From the IMG/VR virus record IMGVR_UViG_3300046804_003518, positions 124,001-188,000 of that record: DNA of 64,000 bases, one strand, 5' to 3'. The DNA comes from a virus. The first letter of the stretch is position 1; each line of letters starts with the position of its first letter. The translations under genes were made by a program, and so were the position numbers. Shown piece by piece: positions 18,229-27,104 of this stretch. The notes beneath the pieces were generated by a model that saw only the letters and a program-made list of their open reading frames with translations, searched no databases and was not told the DNA's origin.

Positions 18229-18416
18229 GATTCAAGCAATTCCTAGAAAACTTTATGGACGGTCGTAACCCTCAAGATAGGGGTGATATGGCTCGCCACG
18301 GTTTGAAAGGCAAATCAATTACTCAGTTAAGAAAGATAAGATCATCTAGTACTGCCTCACCTAGAAAGAAGCAGCTTGCACATTGGTTTATTAATATGCA
18401 TAGTAAAAGAAAATGA
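18225..18416 (+). CDS. Small conserved phage protein
   Basis: 63 residues starting MRFKQFLENF, again the short F-x-x-F start seen in head-region genes. The end (RKIRSSSTASPRKKQLAHW) matches a small basic family that I know from marine phage genomes. Function unknown; possibly packaged with DNA. Confidence 0.55.
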   Translation: MRFKQFLENFMDGRNPQDRGDMARHGLKGKSITQLRKIRSSSTASPRKKQLAHWFINMHSKRK

Positions 18417-18919
18417 ATAAACAATTAGTCCTTGAACCAATGCCAGTTAAGTCTCTTGCTCCTGTAATGAGTAAGGCAACAATAGACTATCACCATGGGA
18501 CATTAGCTAAAGGCTATGTTGACCGTTTCAACAAAGGTGAAGGTGACCCAATCTTCAATAAGGCTGGCGCCTTCCTCCACAACATCTACTTCCCACAGTT
18601 CACATATCCATCGCAGACGAATAAACCATTTGGTAAGAGTCTACAAGTTATTCAAGATAAGTTTGGTTCCTATGCTGAATTCAAACGTGACCTAAAAGAT
18701 GTAGCAATGAAGATCCAGGGGTCTGGTTGGGTATATCTTTCGTTGAATGGTGAGATTAAAACTATTCCTAACCACCAAGAACGAAAGGATATTGCTCTAC
18801 TAATTGATTGGTGGGAACATGCTTGGGCTTTAGACTATCAAGCAGATAAAGCCAAGTATCTAGAAAACATCTGGTCTATCATTAACTGGCAAGTAATCAA
18901 CGATAGATTGAACAGTTGA
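18413..18919 (+). CDS. Fe/Mn superoxide dismutase
   Basis: 168 residues. It keeps all four metal ligands of the family: His27 in DYHHGT, His56 in AGAFLHNIYF, and Asp132 and His136 in DWWEHAWALDY; GSGWVYL also matches. It would convert superoxide to hydrogen peroxide in the cytoplasm. It is shorter than the usual 190-210 residues, mainly by a reduced helical hairpin, and the second His-rich stretch after the first ligand is altered. Metal choice cannot be read from sequence. ATGA overlap with the upstream gene. An AhpC/AhpD pair lies at 29-31 kb. Confidence 0.85.
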   Translation: MNKQLVLEPMPVKSLAPVMSKATIDYHHGTLAKGYVDRFNKGEGDPIFNKAGAFLHNIYFPQFTYPSQTNKPFGKSLQVIQDKFGSYAEFKRDLKDVAMKIQGSGWVYLSLNGEIKTIPNHQERKDIALLIDWWEHAWALDYQADKAKYLENIWSIINWQVINDRLNS

Positions 18920-18944
18920 CATTTTAACGCCCTCTCTGTATAAT
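18916..18944 (+). promoter_or_regulatory. Sigma70-like promoter before the primase gene
   Basis: TTGACA (18916-18921), 17 bases, TATAAT (18939-18944): a consensus promoter. It overlaps the end of the dismutase gene and leaves a leader of about 25 bases with TAGGGTT before the primase start. Confidence 0.85.
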
Positions 18945-18976
18945 CAGCGTGTCGCCATTCTGATTAGGGTTATAGT

Positions 18977-20023
18977 ATGCTCTGGATTGATATTAAGTAC
19001 GCTAACCTTGCCTCCAGCAAGTTCCCCCGTTATAAGGTAAAAAAGCAGAAGCCGTTCCAAGCTAACTTCCGCTGCGTGTACTGCGGCGACTCTAAGAACA
19101 ATAAATACAAGACCAGAGGTTACCTCTTAGAGAACACTAAGGGGTATGTGGTGTATCATTGCCACAACTGTGGTGTGTCTACGAGCTTCGACAGTGCTCT
19201 AAAATTTGTCGATCCAGTTCTACATAAGGAATATGTTCTCGAGAAGTATAAGGAGAGAGCAACGCAAGTCGTTACCTCCACAGTTTCTGCGAACGTATTT
19301 CAGCCCGATATGTCTAAGTTTGCTAAGAGGAGATTTGAAAAGTTTGAACCATTGAAAGAGCTAAAGAAGGTCTCCCAGCTACAACCAGATCATATAGCAA
19401 AGAAGTATGTGGTCAGTAGACAGATCCCTTCTAATAAGCACTATATGCTTTACTACTGCCCTAAGTTCAAAGAGTTTACCAATAAGTTGATTCCTGGTAA
19501 GTTTGAGAACACAGACCATGATAGTGGTAGGCTTTTGATTCCACTGATTGACCGTGAAGGTACAATGTTTGGGTATCAGGGTAGAGCTCTCTCAAATGAT
19601 AAGATTAGATACATAACCATCGTTTTGGATGAAACAAAGCCAAGAGTGTTTGGATTAGACACACTTGATATAAACCAAGATGTGATTGTTGTAGAAGGTC
19701 CTATCGATTCATTATTCTTACCTAATGCTATTGCCATGGCTGGTGGTGACAATGGAGATGTTGAGAAGTTAGGACTAGATAGTAAACTTATTTTCTGCTT
19801 TGATAATGAACCACGTAACGTGGACACTGTCAAGCGTATGAAGAAGATGATAGATAAAGGATATAGAGTAACTTTTTGGCCAAGCCACATACAACAGAAG
19901 GATGTTAATGATATGGTCCTAAATGGGTTGAGCCAAGAAGAGATTTCAGGTATAGTATACAGAAATGCAAAGAAGGGCATAGAAGCTCTTCTAGAATTAC
20001 AAAAATGGAAGAAAGTGCAATGA
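18977..20023 (+). CDS. DNA primase (T4 gp61-like)
   Basis: 348 residues. An N-terminal CHC2-like zinc ribbon (CVYCGDS near 35, CHNCG near 63) is followed by a Toprim-type core: IVVEGPIDSLF near residue 237 gives the acidic motif and FCFDNEPRN near 275 the DxD-like motif. The protein would make RNA primers for lagging-strand synthesis with a helicase encoded elsewhere. It follows a strong sigma70-like promoter, so it is early. ATGA overlap with the next small gene. Confidence 0.85.
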   Translation: MLWIDIKYANLASSKFPRYKVKKQKPFQANFRCVYCGDSKNNKYKTRGYLLENTKGYVVYHCHNCGVSTSFDSALKFVDPVLHKEYVLEKYKERATQVVTSTVSANVFQPDMSKFAKRRFEKFEPLKELKKVSQLQPDHIAKKYVVSRQIPSNKHYMLYYCPKFKEFTNKLIPGKFENTDHDSGRLLIPLIDREGTMFGYQGRALSNDKIRYITIVLDETKPRVFGLDTLDINQDVIVVEGPIDSLFLPNAIAMAGGDNGDVEKLGLDSKLIFCFDNEPRNVDTVKRMKKMIDKGYRVTFWPSHIQQKDVNDMVLNGLSQEEISGIVYRNAKKGIEALLELQKWKKVQ

Positions 20024-20211
20024 CTGAAACAAGCGATACAAAAGTGTGGACTACGGAAGTAGTCGAAGATGAGAACAGTGATACAGTTCTATTATTTCCG
20101 CCTGACTTTTTAAGTCGTGTTGGATGGAAAGAGGGTGATACTTTAGCATGGGTAGTATCTGATGATGGTATGTCATGCTATATTCGTAAACTACAAACAC
20201 CCGAGGGCTGA
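20020..20211 (+). CDS. Small AbrB/SpoVT-like protein
   Basis: 63 residues from the ATGA-overlapping start at 20020. The stretch LLFPPDFLSRVGWKEGDTLAW resembles the AbrB fold found in small DNA-binding antitoxin-like or transition regulators. It lies between primase and nrdA and ends one base before nrdA. A regulator role is a guess. Confidence 0.5.
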   Translation: MTETSDTKVWTTEVVEDENSDTVLLFPPDFLSRVGWKEGDTLAWVVSDDGMSCYIRKLQTPEG

Positions 20212-20212
20212 A

Positions 20213-21994
20213 ATGAAATATCTAGACATCAACATCGACTTATCAAGAGACGAACTATTTGACGATCATGGCATGAAGAGAATGAAAGACTCTTATATGC
20301 GTGACGATGAAACGTCTCCACAACATCGCTTTGCCTTTGTATCAAAGGCATTTGGTACTGATGAAAAGCATGCACAGAGATTGTATGACTATTCATCTAA
20401 GCATTGGTTGTCTTATTCCACACCTATTCTTTCTTATGGTAGGACATCTAAGGGATTGCCTATCTCTTGCTTCCTCAACTACATGGACGACTCATCTCAG
20501 GGTCTTGTAGATACACTTTCTGAAACTAATTGGCTATCAATGCTTGGTGGTGGTGTTGGCATTGGTCTAGGTATTAGATCAGCTGACGAAAAGTCTACTG
20601 GCATTATGCCTCACCTAAAGATCTATGATGCTTCTTGCTTGGCCTACCGCCAAGGTAGAACTCGTAGGGGTTCTTATGCTGCCTATCTTGATATTGGCCA
20701 CCCAGATATTATTCCATTCTTGGAAATGAGAAAGCCAACTGGTGATCAGAATATTCGTTGTTTGAATCTTCATCACGGTATTAATATTCCTGATAAATTT
20801 ATGCAGATCATTGAGAAATGCATGACAGATCCAACAGCCGATGATACCTGGGAACTTGTTGACCCAGCATCTGGTGAAGTGAAGGAGAAGGTCTCGGCAA
20901 GAGAGCTTTGGCAAAAGATTCTAGAACTTAGAATGATGACAGGCGAACCATATCTTCACTTTGTTGATACTTCCAACAAGTATCTACCAAAGTGGCTAAA
21001 GGATAAGGGGCTAACAGTTAGGCAGTCAAACCTTTGTTCTGAGATCATTTTGCCAACAGATAAGAAGAGGACAGCTGTCTGCTGCCTATCGTCTGTTAAT
21101 CTTGAGTATTATGATGAGTGGAAGGATGATAAGAAATTCCTTCGTGATGTAGCTGAGATGCTAGACAATGTTCTTCAACACTTCATCGACAATGCACCAA
21201 AGCCAGTTCATAGAGCTGTCTATTCTGCCACTCGTGAAAGATCAATTGGTGTTGGTGCATTAGGGTTTCATGCCTATCTTCAAAAGAATATGATGCCATT
21301 TGAATCAGCAATGGCTAAGTCTGCCAACATGAGAATGTTTAAGAACATAAGAGAAAAATTAAATGAGGCTAATAAACAGCTTGGAAAGGAACGAGGTGAA
21401 GCCCTTGATGCAGAAGGCACTGGGTTGCGTTTTAGTCACCTTATGGCTGTTGCTCCAAACGCTAGTAGTTCAATTATTATGGGTAACACTAGCCCATCAA
21501 TCGAACCTTATAGAGCAAATGGATTCCGCCAGGACACATTATCCGGCGCCTATTTCTATAAGAACAAATACCTCAACAAACTATTAATGTCTAAGGTTAA
21601 GGAAGATGAACTACCTGAGATCTGGTCTTCCATTATTGCTAATGATGGTTCTGTCCAGCATCTAGATTTTCTCGATGAATATGAAAGGGATGTCTTTAAG
21701 ACTTCGATGGAGATTGATCAACGTTGGATTGTTGAGCATGCTGCCGACCGTCAGCAATTTATTGACCAGGGTCAGTCAGTCAATCTATTCTTTAGACCTA
21801 ATGTTAATATCAAGTATCTTCATGCTGTACACTTTTTGGCATGGAAGCATGAACTAAAGACACTCTACTATTGCCGTTCTGAAAAGATTGGTAAGGCAGA
21901 TAAGGTTGCCAAGAAAATTGAGCGTGAGATCATTCAAGAGATTGATATCAAGGCTCTAACAGAGGGTACTGAATGCTTGGCGTGTGAGGGTTAA
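20213..21994 (+). CDS. nrdA: Ribonucleoside-diphosphate reductase, class Ia large subunit
   Basis: 593 residues starting MKYLDINIDL. It lacks the N-terminal ATP-cone, so overall dATP inhibition may be absent. Catalytic features are in place: Cys86 in LPISCF, SNLCSEI (radical Cys and Glu), a second CCLSSVN Cys, and the C-terminal redox pair ECLACEG. It reduces ribonucleotides to deoxyribonucleotides with NrdB, encoded one gene downstream. The intervening gene is an oxygenase, an unusual guest in an nrdAB unit but seen in marine phages. Confidence 0.95.
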   Translation: MKYLDINIDLSRDELFDDHGMKRMKDSYMRDDETSPQHRFAFVSKAFGTDEKHAQRLYDYSSKHWLSYSTPILSYGRTSKGLPISCFLNYMDDSSQGLVDTLSETNWLSMLGGGVGIGLGIRSADEKSTGIMPHLKIYDASCLAYRQGRTRRGSYAAYLDIGHPDIIPFLEMRKPTGDQNIRCLNLHHGINIPDKFMQIIEKCMTDPTADDTWELVDPASGEVKEKVSARELWQKILELRMMTGEPYLHFVDTSNKYLPKWLKDKGLTVRQSNLCSEIILPTDKKRTAVCCLSSVNLEYYDEWKDDKKFLRDVAEMLDNVLQHFIDNAPKPVHRAVYSATRERSIGVGALGFHAYLQKNMMPFESAMAKSANMRMFKNIREKLNEANKQLGKERGEALDAEGTGLRFSHLMAVAPNASSSIIMGNTSPSIEPYRANGFRQDTLSGAYFYKNKYLNKLLMSKVKEDELPEIWSSIIANDGSVQHLDFLDEYERDVFKTSMEIDQRWIVEHAADRQQFIDQGQSVNLFFRPNVNIKYLHAVHFLAWKHELKTLYYCRSEKIGKADKVAKKIEREIIQEIDIKALTEGTECLACEG

Positions 21995-21995
21995 C

Positions 21996-22625
21996 ATGAA
22001 GTTCGAAATCAGAGATGACTTCATTGGTGTATTTGACCAAGCATACTCCCAAAAGCAATGTGATGATTACATTCGGTTCTTCAAGAATGCTGAAAAGGCA
22101 GGTCTAGTTGTCAATAGACAATCGAGCGAAAATGTTTCACCATTTAGCAAAAATGATCTTTCCACAACGGCAAATGGATTGCATGTTTCTCAGTTCATGC
22201 TGGATAAAAATCCAGAACTTGCTGAAGTCTATATGCACTCCAATGAGTTTTCAAAAGTCTTAATGGAACAATGCTTGAAGGAATATTGTAGAGTATATCC
22301 AGGATTAGCTGGATTTCCTGATGCTGAAAAGAAATTATCAATTCAAGATTCTAAGGTTCAGAAAACAGTACCAGGTCAAGGATACCACGTATGGCATCAC
22401 GAGCATGGTTTTGGTGGTAGAGCCCATAGACGTTTATTAGCCTTTTCTCTTTATTTGAATGATGTGGCTGAAGGTGGCGAAACAGAATTTCTATACCAAA
22501 GAGTAAGATTTAAACCAGTAATGGGTCAGATGTTAATTTGGCCAGCATACTTCACACATGCCCATAGAGGCAACCAGCCACTTAGTGGCGAGAAATATAT
22601 TGTAACAGGGTGGATCGAAAAATGA
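21996..22625 (+). CDS. 2-oxoglutarate/Fe(II) oxygenase, prolyl-hydroxylase-like
   Basis: 209 residues from the ATG at 21996 with GAGGGTT upstream. The double-stranded beta-helix signature is GYHVWHHEHG for the first metal pair (HxE in place of HxD), then YLNDVAEGGETEF, THAHRG for the second His and KYIVTGW at the end. This matches the prolyl 4-hydroxylase-like superfamily. The substrate is unknown. It lies between nrdA and nrdB, overlapping nrdB by 4 bases. Confidence 0.8.
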   Translation: MKFEIRDDFIGVFDQAYSQKQCDDYIRFFKNAEKAGLVVNRQSSENVSPFSKNDLSTTANGLHVSQFMLDKNPELAEVYMHSNEFSKVLMEQCLKEYCRVYPGLAGFPDAEKKLSIQDSKVQKTVPGQGYHVWHHEHGFGGRAHRRLLAFSLYLNDVAEGGETEFLYQRVRFKPVMGQMLIWPAYFTHAHRGNQPLSGEKYIVTGWIEK

Positions 22626-23602
22626 CAACAAAACAACAACTAATACTAACAGATGAAAGAAGCTACTTCAAGCCATTCAATTATCCATGGGCCTATGATG
22701 CTTGGCTAAAGCATGAGCAGAGTCATTGGCTACATACAGAAGTGCCAATGAATGAAGATATGAAGGACTGGAAGAATAAACTCAATGACAATGAGAAGAG
22801 TTTCCTAACTCAGATCTTTAGATTCTTCACCCAGGGGGACATTGATGTTGCTGGTGGTTATATTAAGACCTACCTTCCATTCTTCCCACAACCTGAAGTT
22901 AGAATGATGTTGGCTGGCTTTGCTGCTCGCGAGGCATTACACGTTGCTGCTTATTCTCATTTGATTGAAACTTTAGGTATGCCGGAAGATACATACAATC
23001 AGTTCCTAGAATATCAGGCAATGAAGGATAAGCATGACTATCTAGCAAAGTTTACAAAGAGTGATAAGAAGAGAATTGCACAGAACATTGCTGCATTCTC
23101 TGCCTTCACAGAAGGTATGCAATTGTTTAGTTCATTTATTATGCTACTTAACTTTCCACGACATGGCAAGATGAAGGGAATGGGCCAGATCATTACCTGG
23201 AGTATTGTTGATGAAACTCAACATGCTGAGGCAATGATTAAATTATTCAGAACCTATATCGAAGAGAATAGGGAGCTGTGGAATGATGAACTTAAATCTG
23301 AAATATATACTATTGCGACTAAGATGGTGGAACTCGAAGATCAATTTATTGATTTGGCGTTCCAGGTCGGGCCGATGGAGGATCTTACTTCAGAAGACGT
23401 CAAGAAGTATATCCGATACATCGCTGATCGCCGTCTCATATCACTAGGTATGAAGGGTATCTTTAAGGTCAAGAAGAATCCATTGCTGTGGGTTGAGGAG
23501 ATGATTAATGCTCCTACCCATACCAACTTCTTTGAGAATAGAGCCACTGATTATGCTAAGGGTGCGTTGAGTGGAACGTGGGAAGATGTTTGGGCAGATT
23601 AA
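22622..23602 (+). CDS. nrdB: Ribonucleoside-diphosphate reductase, class Ia small subunit
   Basis: 326 residues starting in ATGA overlap. The diiron ligands are visible: Asp in TQGDIDVAGGY, Glu/His in REALHVAAY, Glu in TEGMQLF, and Glu/His in DETQHAEAM. A Tyr in HVAAYSHL is placed as the radical tyrosine. It pairs with the nrdA product to generate and store the tyrosyl radical. Confidence 0.95.
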   Translation: MTTKQQLILTDERSYFKPFNYPWAYDAWLKHEQSHWLHTEVPMNEDMKDWKNKLNDNEKSFLTQIFRFFTQGDIDVAGGYIKTYLPFFPQPEVRMMLAGFAAREALHVAAYSHLIETLGMPEDTYNQFLEYQAMKDKHDYLAKFTKSDKKRIAQNIAAFSAFTEGMQLFSSFIMLLNFPRHGKMKGMGQIITWSIVDETQHAEAMIKLFRTYIEENRELWNDELKSEIYTIATKMVELEDQFIDLAFQVGPMEDLTSEDVKKYIRYIADRRLISLGMKGIFKVKKNPLLWVEEMINAPTHTNFFENRATDYAKGALSGTWEDVWAD

Positions 23603-24149
23603 AGTCTTTGATAACTATGTTCCTAACTTTGTAACAGAAACAATTACAAAGATTGTTGTTGGTTCAAAAACATTAACCAATGAAACAACCAATGCCAACG
23701 GAAAGTTATCTTTCTTTTTAAAGATTGATGGTACTAGCCCCGGAATGGTAAGCCTGGCCTCTCCAATATTTGACGTTGGAGCGGAAAGTAATAATTTTGA
23801 GCTCAGAAAGACCATACACAAACTTGCAACTGAAAATATATTAGCCCACCCTCTACTCACTGGCTTTAAACCATACAGAGCCAGAATATATTTTCAGTTT
23901 CCAATGGCTGTAGATCATGACCACAAGAGCCCTCATGTTAATATGAGAGGTCCTCATCTAGTGGCGTTGCTCTATCTTAATGATAGCGATGGTACAACTG
24001 CTTTTTATAATGATGATGAATCTTTACGAATGGAAGTTGAGCCAAAGAAAAATAGACTAGTAATATTTGATGGTTGTATAAAGCACGGAGTTGGTATTCC
24101 AAAACACTCACCACGTATGGTATTAACATACGACCTTATTGCAGAATAA
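23586..24149 (+). CDS. 2-oxoglutarate/Fe(II) oxygenase-like protein with altered metal site
   Basis: 187 residues from ATG at 23586 (GGGAAG site), overlapping nrdB by 17 bases. The fold signature is PHLVALLYLNDSDGTTAF, then LVIFDGCIKHGVG and PRMVLTYDL. The place of the HxD metal motif reads SPHVNMRG, with Asn instead of Asp, so iron binding may be weakened or changed. The enzymes at 61138, 62412 and 63052 share the LYY/LLY-N-D-S-D-G signature but keep HxD. Confidence 0.65.
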   Translation: MFGQIKVFDNYVPNFVTETITKIVVGSKTLTNETTNANGKLSFFLKIDGTSPGMVSLASPIFDVGAESNNFELRKTIHKLATENILAHPLLTGFKPYRARIYFQFPMAVDHDHKSPHVNMRGPHLVALLYLNDSDGTTAFYNDDESLRMEVEPKKNRLVIFDGCIKHGVGIPKHSPRMVLTYDLIAE

Positions 24150-24152
24150 TTT

Positions 24153-24959
24153 ATGGGCTCAGTAATTGTTAAAGGTCATAAAATAAAAGGCGAAAAAGTT
24201 GTTGGTGGGAATAGTATGGAATTAGATAGAACCAATCATAAGGCAATGGGTGACACTGGTAAGATTCGTCACGCATATATCATCTATATTAATAGGCCTG
24301 AATCTATTCAATATGCAAACGAATGTGCTAGGTCTTGCGAACAATATGGTTTACCATATACGCTTTGGGAAGGCGTTAATATGGAAACAACAAGAGGTGA
24401 GGATCTAGAGAAGGTTACTGGATTCATCTGGACATCAAGAACCCCTGAAATGGGATGTACGGCAAGTCATCTTAAACTTTGGAGAACACTTGCTGAACAG
24501 CCACATGCTTGCTGTGTGTTTGAACATGATGCAATACTAAAAGATAAAATCTACGATACAGAGATACCAGATAATAAACTTGTTATGCTTGGGTATAGAG
24601 TATTAAAAGCTGAAGATTATGAAAGACCAGATGACCCAGTTACATTTATGGATATCAATAAGTTTGAAGGGACTCATGCCTATGCAATAACACCTGCTAT
24701 GGCAAGGCATATGATCGAAAGAATGGAAGGGTTTTATACAAAAGAATTTGGTGGTGTTAATACAACAATTGATGGTATTCTTTCCATCCATGATAATTTT
24801 GGAATAGCAAGATGTGTCATGGACCCACCACCTGTGGTGTGTGTAGTTGGTGATAGGATATCAACTATTCAAGGTAGGCCAGCTGCCTACAATGCCAGCG
24901 TGTCCCCTGGTTTTATGAAAGGATTGAAAGCTGAACCTTTGAGGATCACTGCTAGCTGA
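24153..24959 (+). CDS. Glycosyltransferase, family 25-like
   Basis: 268 residues. The motif GCTASHLKLWRTL followed by VFEHDAILKD resembles GT25 enzymes of LPS-type glycan synthesis, in which the acidic pair binds the nucleotide sugar. Later THAYAITPAMARHMI fits the same family. It starts three bases after the oxygenase. Likely to glycosylate a surface or phage component. Confidence 0.7.
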   Translation: MGSVIVKGHKIKGEKVVGGNSMELDRTNHKAMGDTGKIRHAYIIYINRPESIQYANECARSCEQYGLPYTLWEGVNMETTRGEDLEKVTGFIWTSRTPEMGCTASHLKLWRTLAEQPHACCVFEHDAILKDKIYDTEIPDNKLVMLGYRVLKAEDYERPDDPVTFMDINKFEGTHAYAITPAMARHMIERMEGFYTKEFGGVNTTIDGILSIHDNFGIARCVMDPPPVVCVVGDRISTIQGRPAAYNASVSPGFMKGLKAEPLRITAS

Positions 24960-24966
24960 TACATAA

Positions 24967-24984
24967 ATATACCAAGAGGTATAT
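24967..24984 (+). promoter_or_regulatory. Hairpin that covers a ribosome binding site
   Basis: ATATACC, loop AAGA, GGTATAT: a 7-bp stem immediately before the ATG at 24986. The Shine-Dalgarno AAGAGGT lies in the loop and 3' arm, so folding would hide it. A CATAAATA element, one base off the late octamer, partly overlaps it. It may limit translation from long transcripts. Confidence 0.5.
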
Positions 24985-24985
24985 T

Positions 24986-25381
24986 ATGTGGCTATACAAT
25001 GATAAAGAACTTACGGATGAAGACACCAAAGGGTACTATGGTTTCATCTATGAGATTGAGTGCTTAGTTAATGGTAAGCTCTATCTAGGCCGTAAGTATT
25101 TTACTAAGGCTGGTACCAAACAAGTAAAGGGTAAAAAAAGAAAGACACGTAAGGAGTCTGATTGGAAAGACTATTACGGGTCCTCTCCTCGTTTATTAGA
25201 GGATGTAGAGAAGTTAGGTAGAGATAAGTTTGTAAGAAGAATTGTTCGTCTCTGTAAGACAAGAGGTGAAACAAACTATTGGGAGGCTAAGCTTCAGTTT
25301 GCCAATGAAGTGTTGGAGTCAGACAAATATTATAACGACAACATCCTGGTGAAATTCACAAGGAGGAATATTGGATTATGA
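24986..25381 (+). CDS. GIY-YIG-like conserved phage protein
   Basis: 131 residues. YGFIYEIECLVNGKLYLGRK at residues 17-36 resembles the GIY-YIG nuclease core start. DWKDYYGSS and NYWEAKLQFANEVL match a conserved family in T4-like phages. It lacks the DNA-binding modules of homing enzymes, so it may be a resident repair or recombination nuclease. Its start codon is preceded by an RBS-masking hairpin, and it overlaps the next gene by 4 bases. Confidence 0.65.
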   Translation: MWLYNDKELTDEDTKGYYGFIYEIECLVNGKLYLGRKYFTKAGTKQVKGKKRKTRKESDWKDYYGSSPRLLEDVEKLGRDKFVRRIVRLCKTRGETNYWEAKLQFANEVLESDKYYNDNILVKFTRRNIGL

Positions 25382-25821
25382 AAGTAGGATTCACTTGTTC
25401 GACGTTTGATTTGTTTCATGCTGGTCATGTGATCATGTTGAAGGAAGCAAAGACGCAATGTGACTATTTAATTGTTGGTCTACAGACAGATCCAACAATT
25501 GATAGAAAGGAAAAGAATAAACCAGTACAAAGTATTTTTGAACGATATGTCCAGTTACAGGCTTGCAAGTATGTGGATGAAATTGTTGTGTATGCTACTG
25601 AGAAGGACTTAGTGGATATTCTCCTAGCCTATCCAATTAATGTTCGTATTCTAGGTAATGAATATGAGCATAGAGATTTTACAGGTCGTGACCAATGTAT
25701 TGAAAGGGGCATTAAGTTCTACTTTAACAAAAGAGAACATACATTTTCTACTACCGAACTTCGCCAAAGGGTTGTGGAAGCAGAAGCAGAAAAGACGGTA
25801 AAACAGTACGGGTTGCCGTAA
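25378..25821 (+). CDS. Cytidylyltransferase, TagD/HldE-C-like
   Basis: 147 residues. TFDLFHAGHVIMLKEAK gives the HxGH nucleotide-binding motif, and STTELRQR the closing ISTT-x-x-R motif. Length equals glycerol-3-phosphate cytidylyltransferases. It would couple CTP or ATP to a phosphorylated polyol or sugar, feeding the nearby glycosyltransferases. ATGA overlap upstream. Confidence 0.8.
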   Translation: MKVGFTCSTFDLFHAGHVIMLKEAKTQCDYLIVGLQTDPTIDRKEKNKPVQSIFERYVQLQACKYVDEIVVYATEKDLVDILLAYPINVRILGNEYEHRDFTGRDQCIERGIKFYFNKREHTFSTTELRQRVVEAEAEKTVKQYGLP

Positions 25822-25849
25822 CCTGTTGATTTTATTAGGAATTTAGTTG

Positions 25850-25878
25850 TTGACAAGTTGACCGGATGTGCGTATAAT
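25850..25878 (+). promoter_or_regulatory. Consensus sigma70-like promoter, probably giving a leaderless mRNA
   Basis: TTGACA (25850-25855), 17 bases, TATAAT (25873-25878). Only seven bases (GGACCTC) separate the -10 box from the ATG at 25886, so transcription would start at or beside the start codon. Confidence 0.8.
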
Positions 25879-25885
25879 GGACCTC

Positions 25886-26266
25886 ATGTTAGTATACACT
25901 CGTGCTCGCTTCAAGCCTAAAAAGAAGCGCAAAGTTCGTGGCGTCATTGCAACTAAGTATGATGCCAAGAAATATGCTGATACGAAATCAACATACATTC
26001 CTACCTATACCGGGCGCTCCCTTCGTCCTGGTAGCGAGACCGCAATGCAGGCTCAATCACTACAAACTAACGCATGCTTTACAACTAAGCATTCTGTAAT
26101 GGATGCTGCCATGTTAGCAAGAGAGCCAGAGCATGTTCGTGAGGCAATCATTGCTAAGAGTAAGCGGATTGCTATTGCCTACAATAAGGGTGCCTACCAA
26201 TATGTTACAGACGACACTGATCCTAAAACTATTGGCAGTGGTGAGAGGTTGAGACGCGGTGGCTAA
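25886..26266 (+). CDS. Hypothetical basic protein
   Basis: 126 residues from the ATG at 25886 (MLVYTRARF). An ATG at 25868 lies inside the promoter spacer and cannot be the start. The N-terminus is very basic (KPKKKRKVRG). Codon use (CGT, CGC, GCT) differs from the AGA/CTA-rich neighbours, as in the other early promoter-proximal genes. No domain recognised. Overlaps the next gene by 8 bases. Confidence 0.55.
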   Translation: MLVYTRARFKPKKKRKVRGVIATKYDAKKYADTKSTYIPTYTGRSLRPGSETAMQAQSLQTNACFTTKHSVMDAAMLAREPEHVREAIIAKSKRIAIAYNKGAYQYVTDDTDPKTIGSGERLRRGG

Positions 26267-27104
26267 TGCATTAGTTGTTTTTACACCTAGAAGCGGAAGC
26301 ACCATTGTTGGCGACCTTCTTGCCCATAAGTACGATGCTGTAAATCTGGATGAGGCACTAGGTGGTCAGATTAGAGGACCACTAATTAAAAGAATTCCTC
26401 CAGATGTAAAACATTGTCTTGACCAGTTCAATGTCCTCAAACGAGGCTCAAAGGTTCTTGAAATTGGTCCTGATAGTGCAAAGATTGCATGGGGTGAAGC
26501 AGTACAATTTTATGACGATGGTCTAGCATGCTTTGATCAAATAGCAGCAAAGCATTCGATTGTGGTTAAATGTTATCCTACTATCGGCATACCTGGTGTA
26601 AAAATTATCAACTGGGCAATCAAAAATAACTTTGAGTTGTATTTCACATATAGAAGAAATTTTGAGGAACAACTCTATAGCTACACCTTAGCAGAATGTA
26701 GAGAGAAGTTTTATAATAATATTGCTAAAGCTGGCAAACTAAAAATGCCACCTTATGCCGGCTTCTTGAATACAAAGGGTAGCACTAGAGTGGAGTTTCC
26801 ACCTGTAGAGTATCCTATTCAATTGGCAATGCCTCTAATTATCAGGTTGTGTGGAATAAGAAGTCTATGGTCTTCGTATTATAGAACATACGGTAGATAT
26901 GGTAAGGTGTTGTGTTACGAGGACACCATACAAAAAAATGATTTCAGTGCTCTTGGTATTACTGCCGAGCAATTTAAAGAATATTCCGATAAAGATTCAT
27001 CTTTAAGACCATCCAATGAGTATGTATTGGGAAAGCAAATTAAAAATTGGGAACAAATTGTAAACATAGCCCGCAACTATCATATCGAGCAAGACGATGA
27101 ATAA
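26259..27104 (+). CDS. Sulfotransferase-like protein 1
   Basis: 281 residues from GTG at 26259. PRSGSTIVGDLL at residues about 10-21 matches the 5'-phosphosulfate-binding loop (PxSGST) of sulfotransferases, and YFTYRRNFEEQLYSY resembles the 3'-phosphate-binding strand and helix. It would move sulfate from PAPS to an unknown acceptor. A related gene follows with 8 bases of overlap. Confidence 0.65.
   Translation: MANALVVFTPRSGSTIVGDLLAHKYDAVNLDEALGGQIRGPLIKRIPPDVKHCLDQFNVLKRGSKVLEIGPDSAKIAWGEAVQFYDDGLACFDQIAAKHSIVVKCYPTIGIPGVKIINWAIKNNFELYFTYRRNFEEQLYSYTLAECREKFYNNIAKAGKLKMPPYAGFLNTKGSTRVEFPPVEYPIQLAMPLIIRLCGIRSLWSSYYRTYGRYGKVLCYEDTIQKNDFSALGITAEQFKEYSDKDSSLRPSNEYVLGKQIKNWEQIVNIARNYHIEQDDE

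Noticed and set aside
22566-22625. Start of nrdB at an upstream in-frame ATG (22610)
   Set aside because: The ATGA-overlapping start at 22622 fits the spacing used throughout this genome and the protein family start better.
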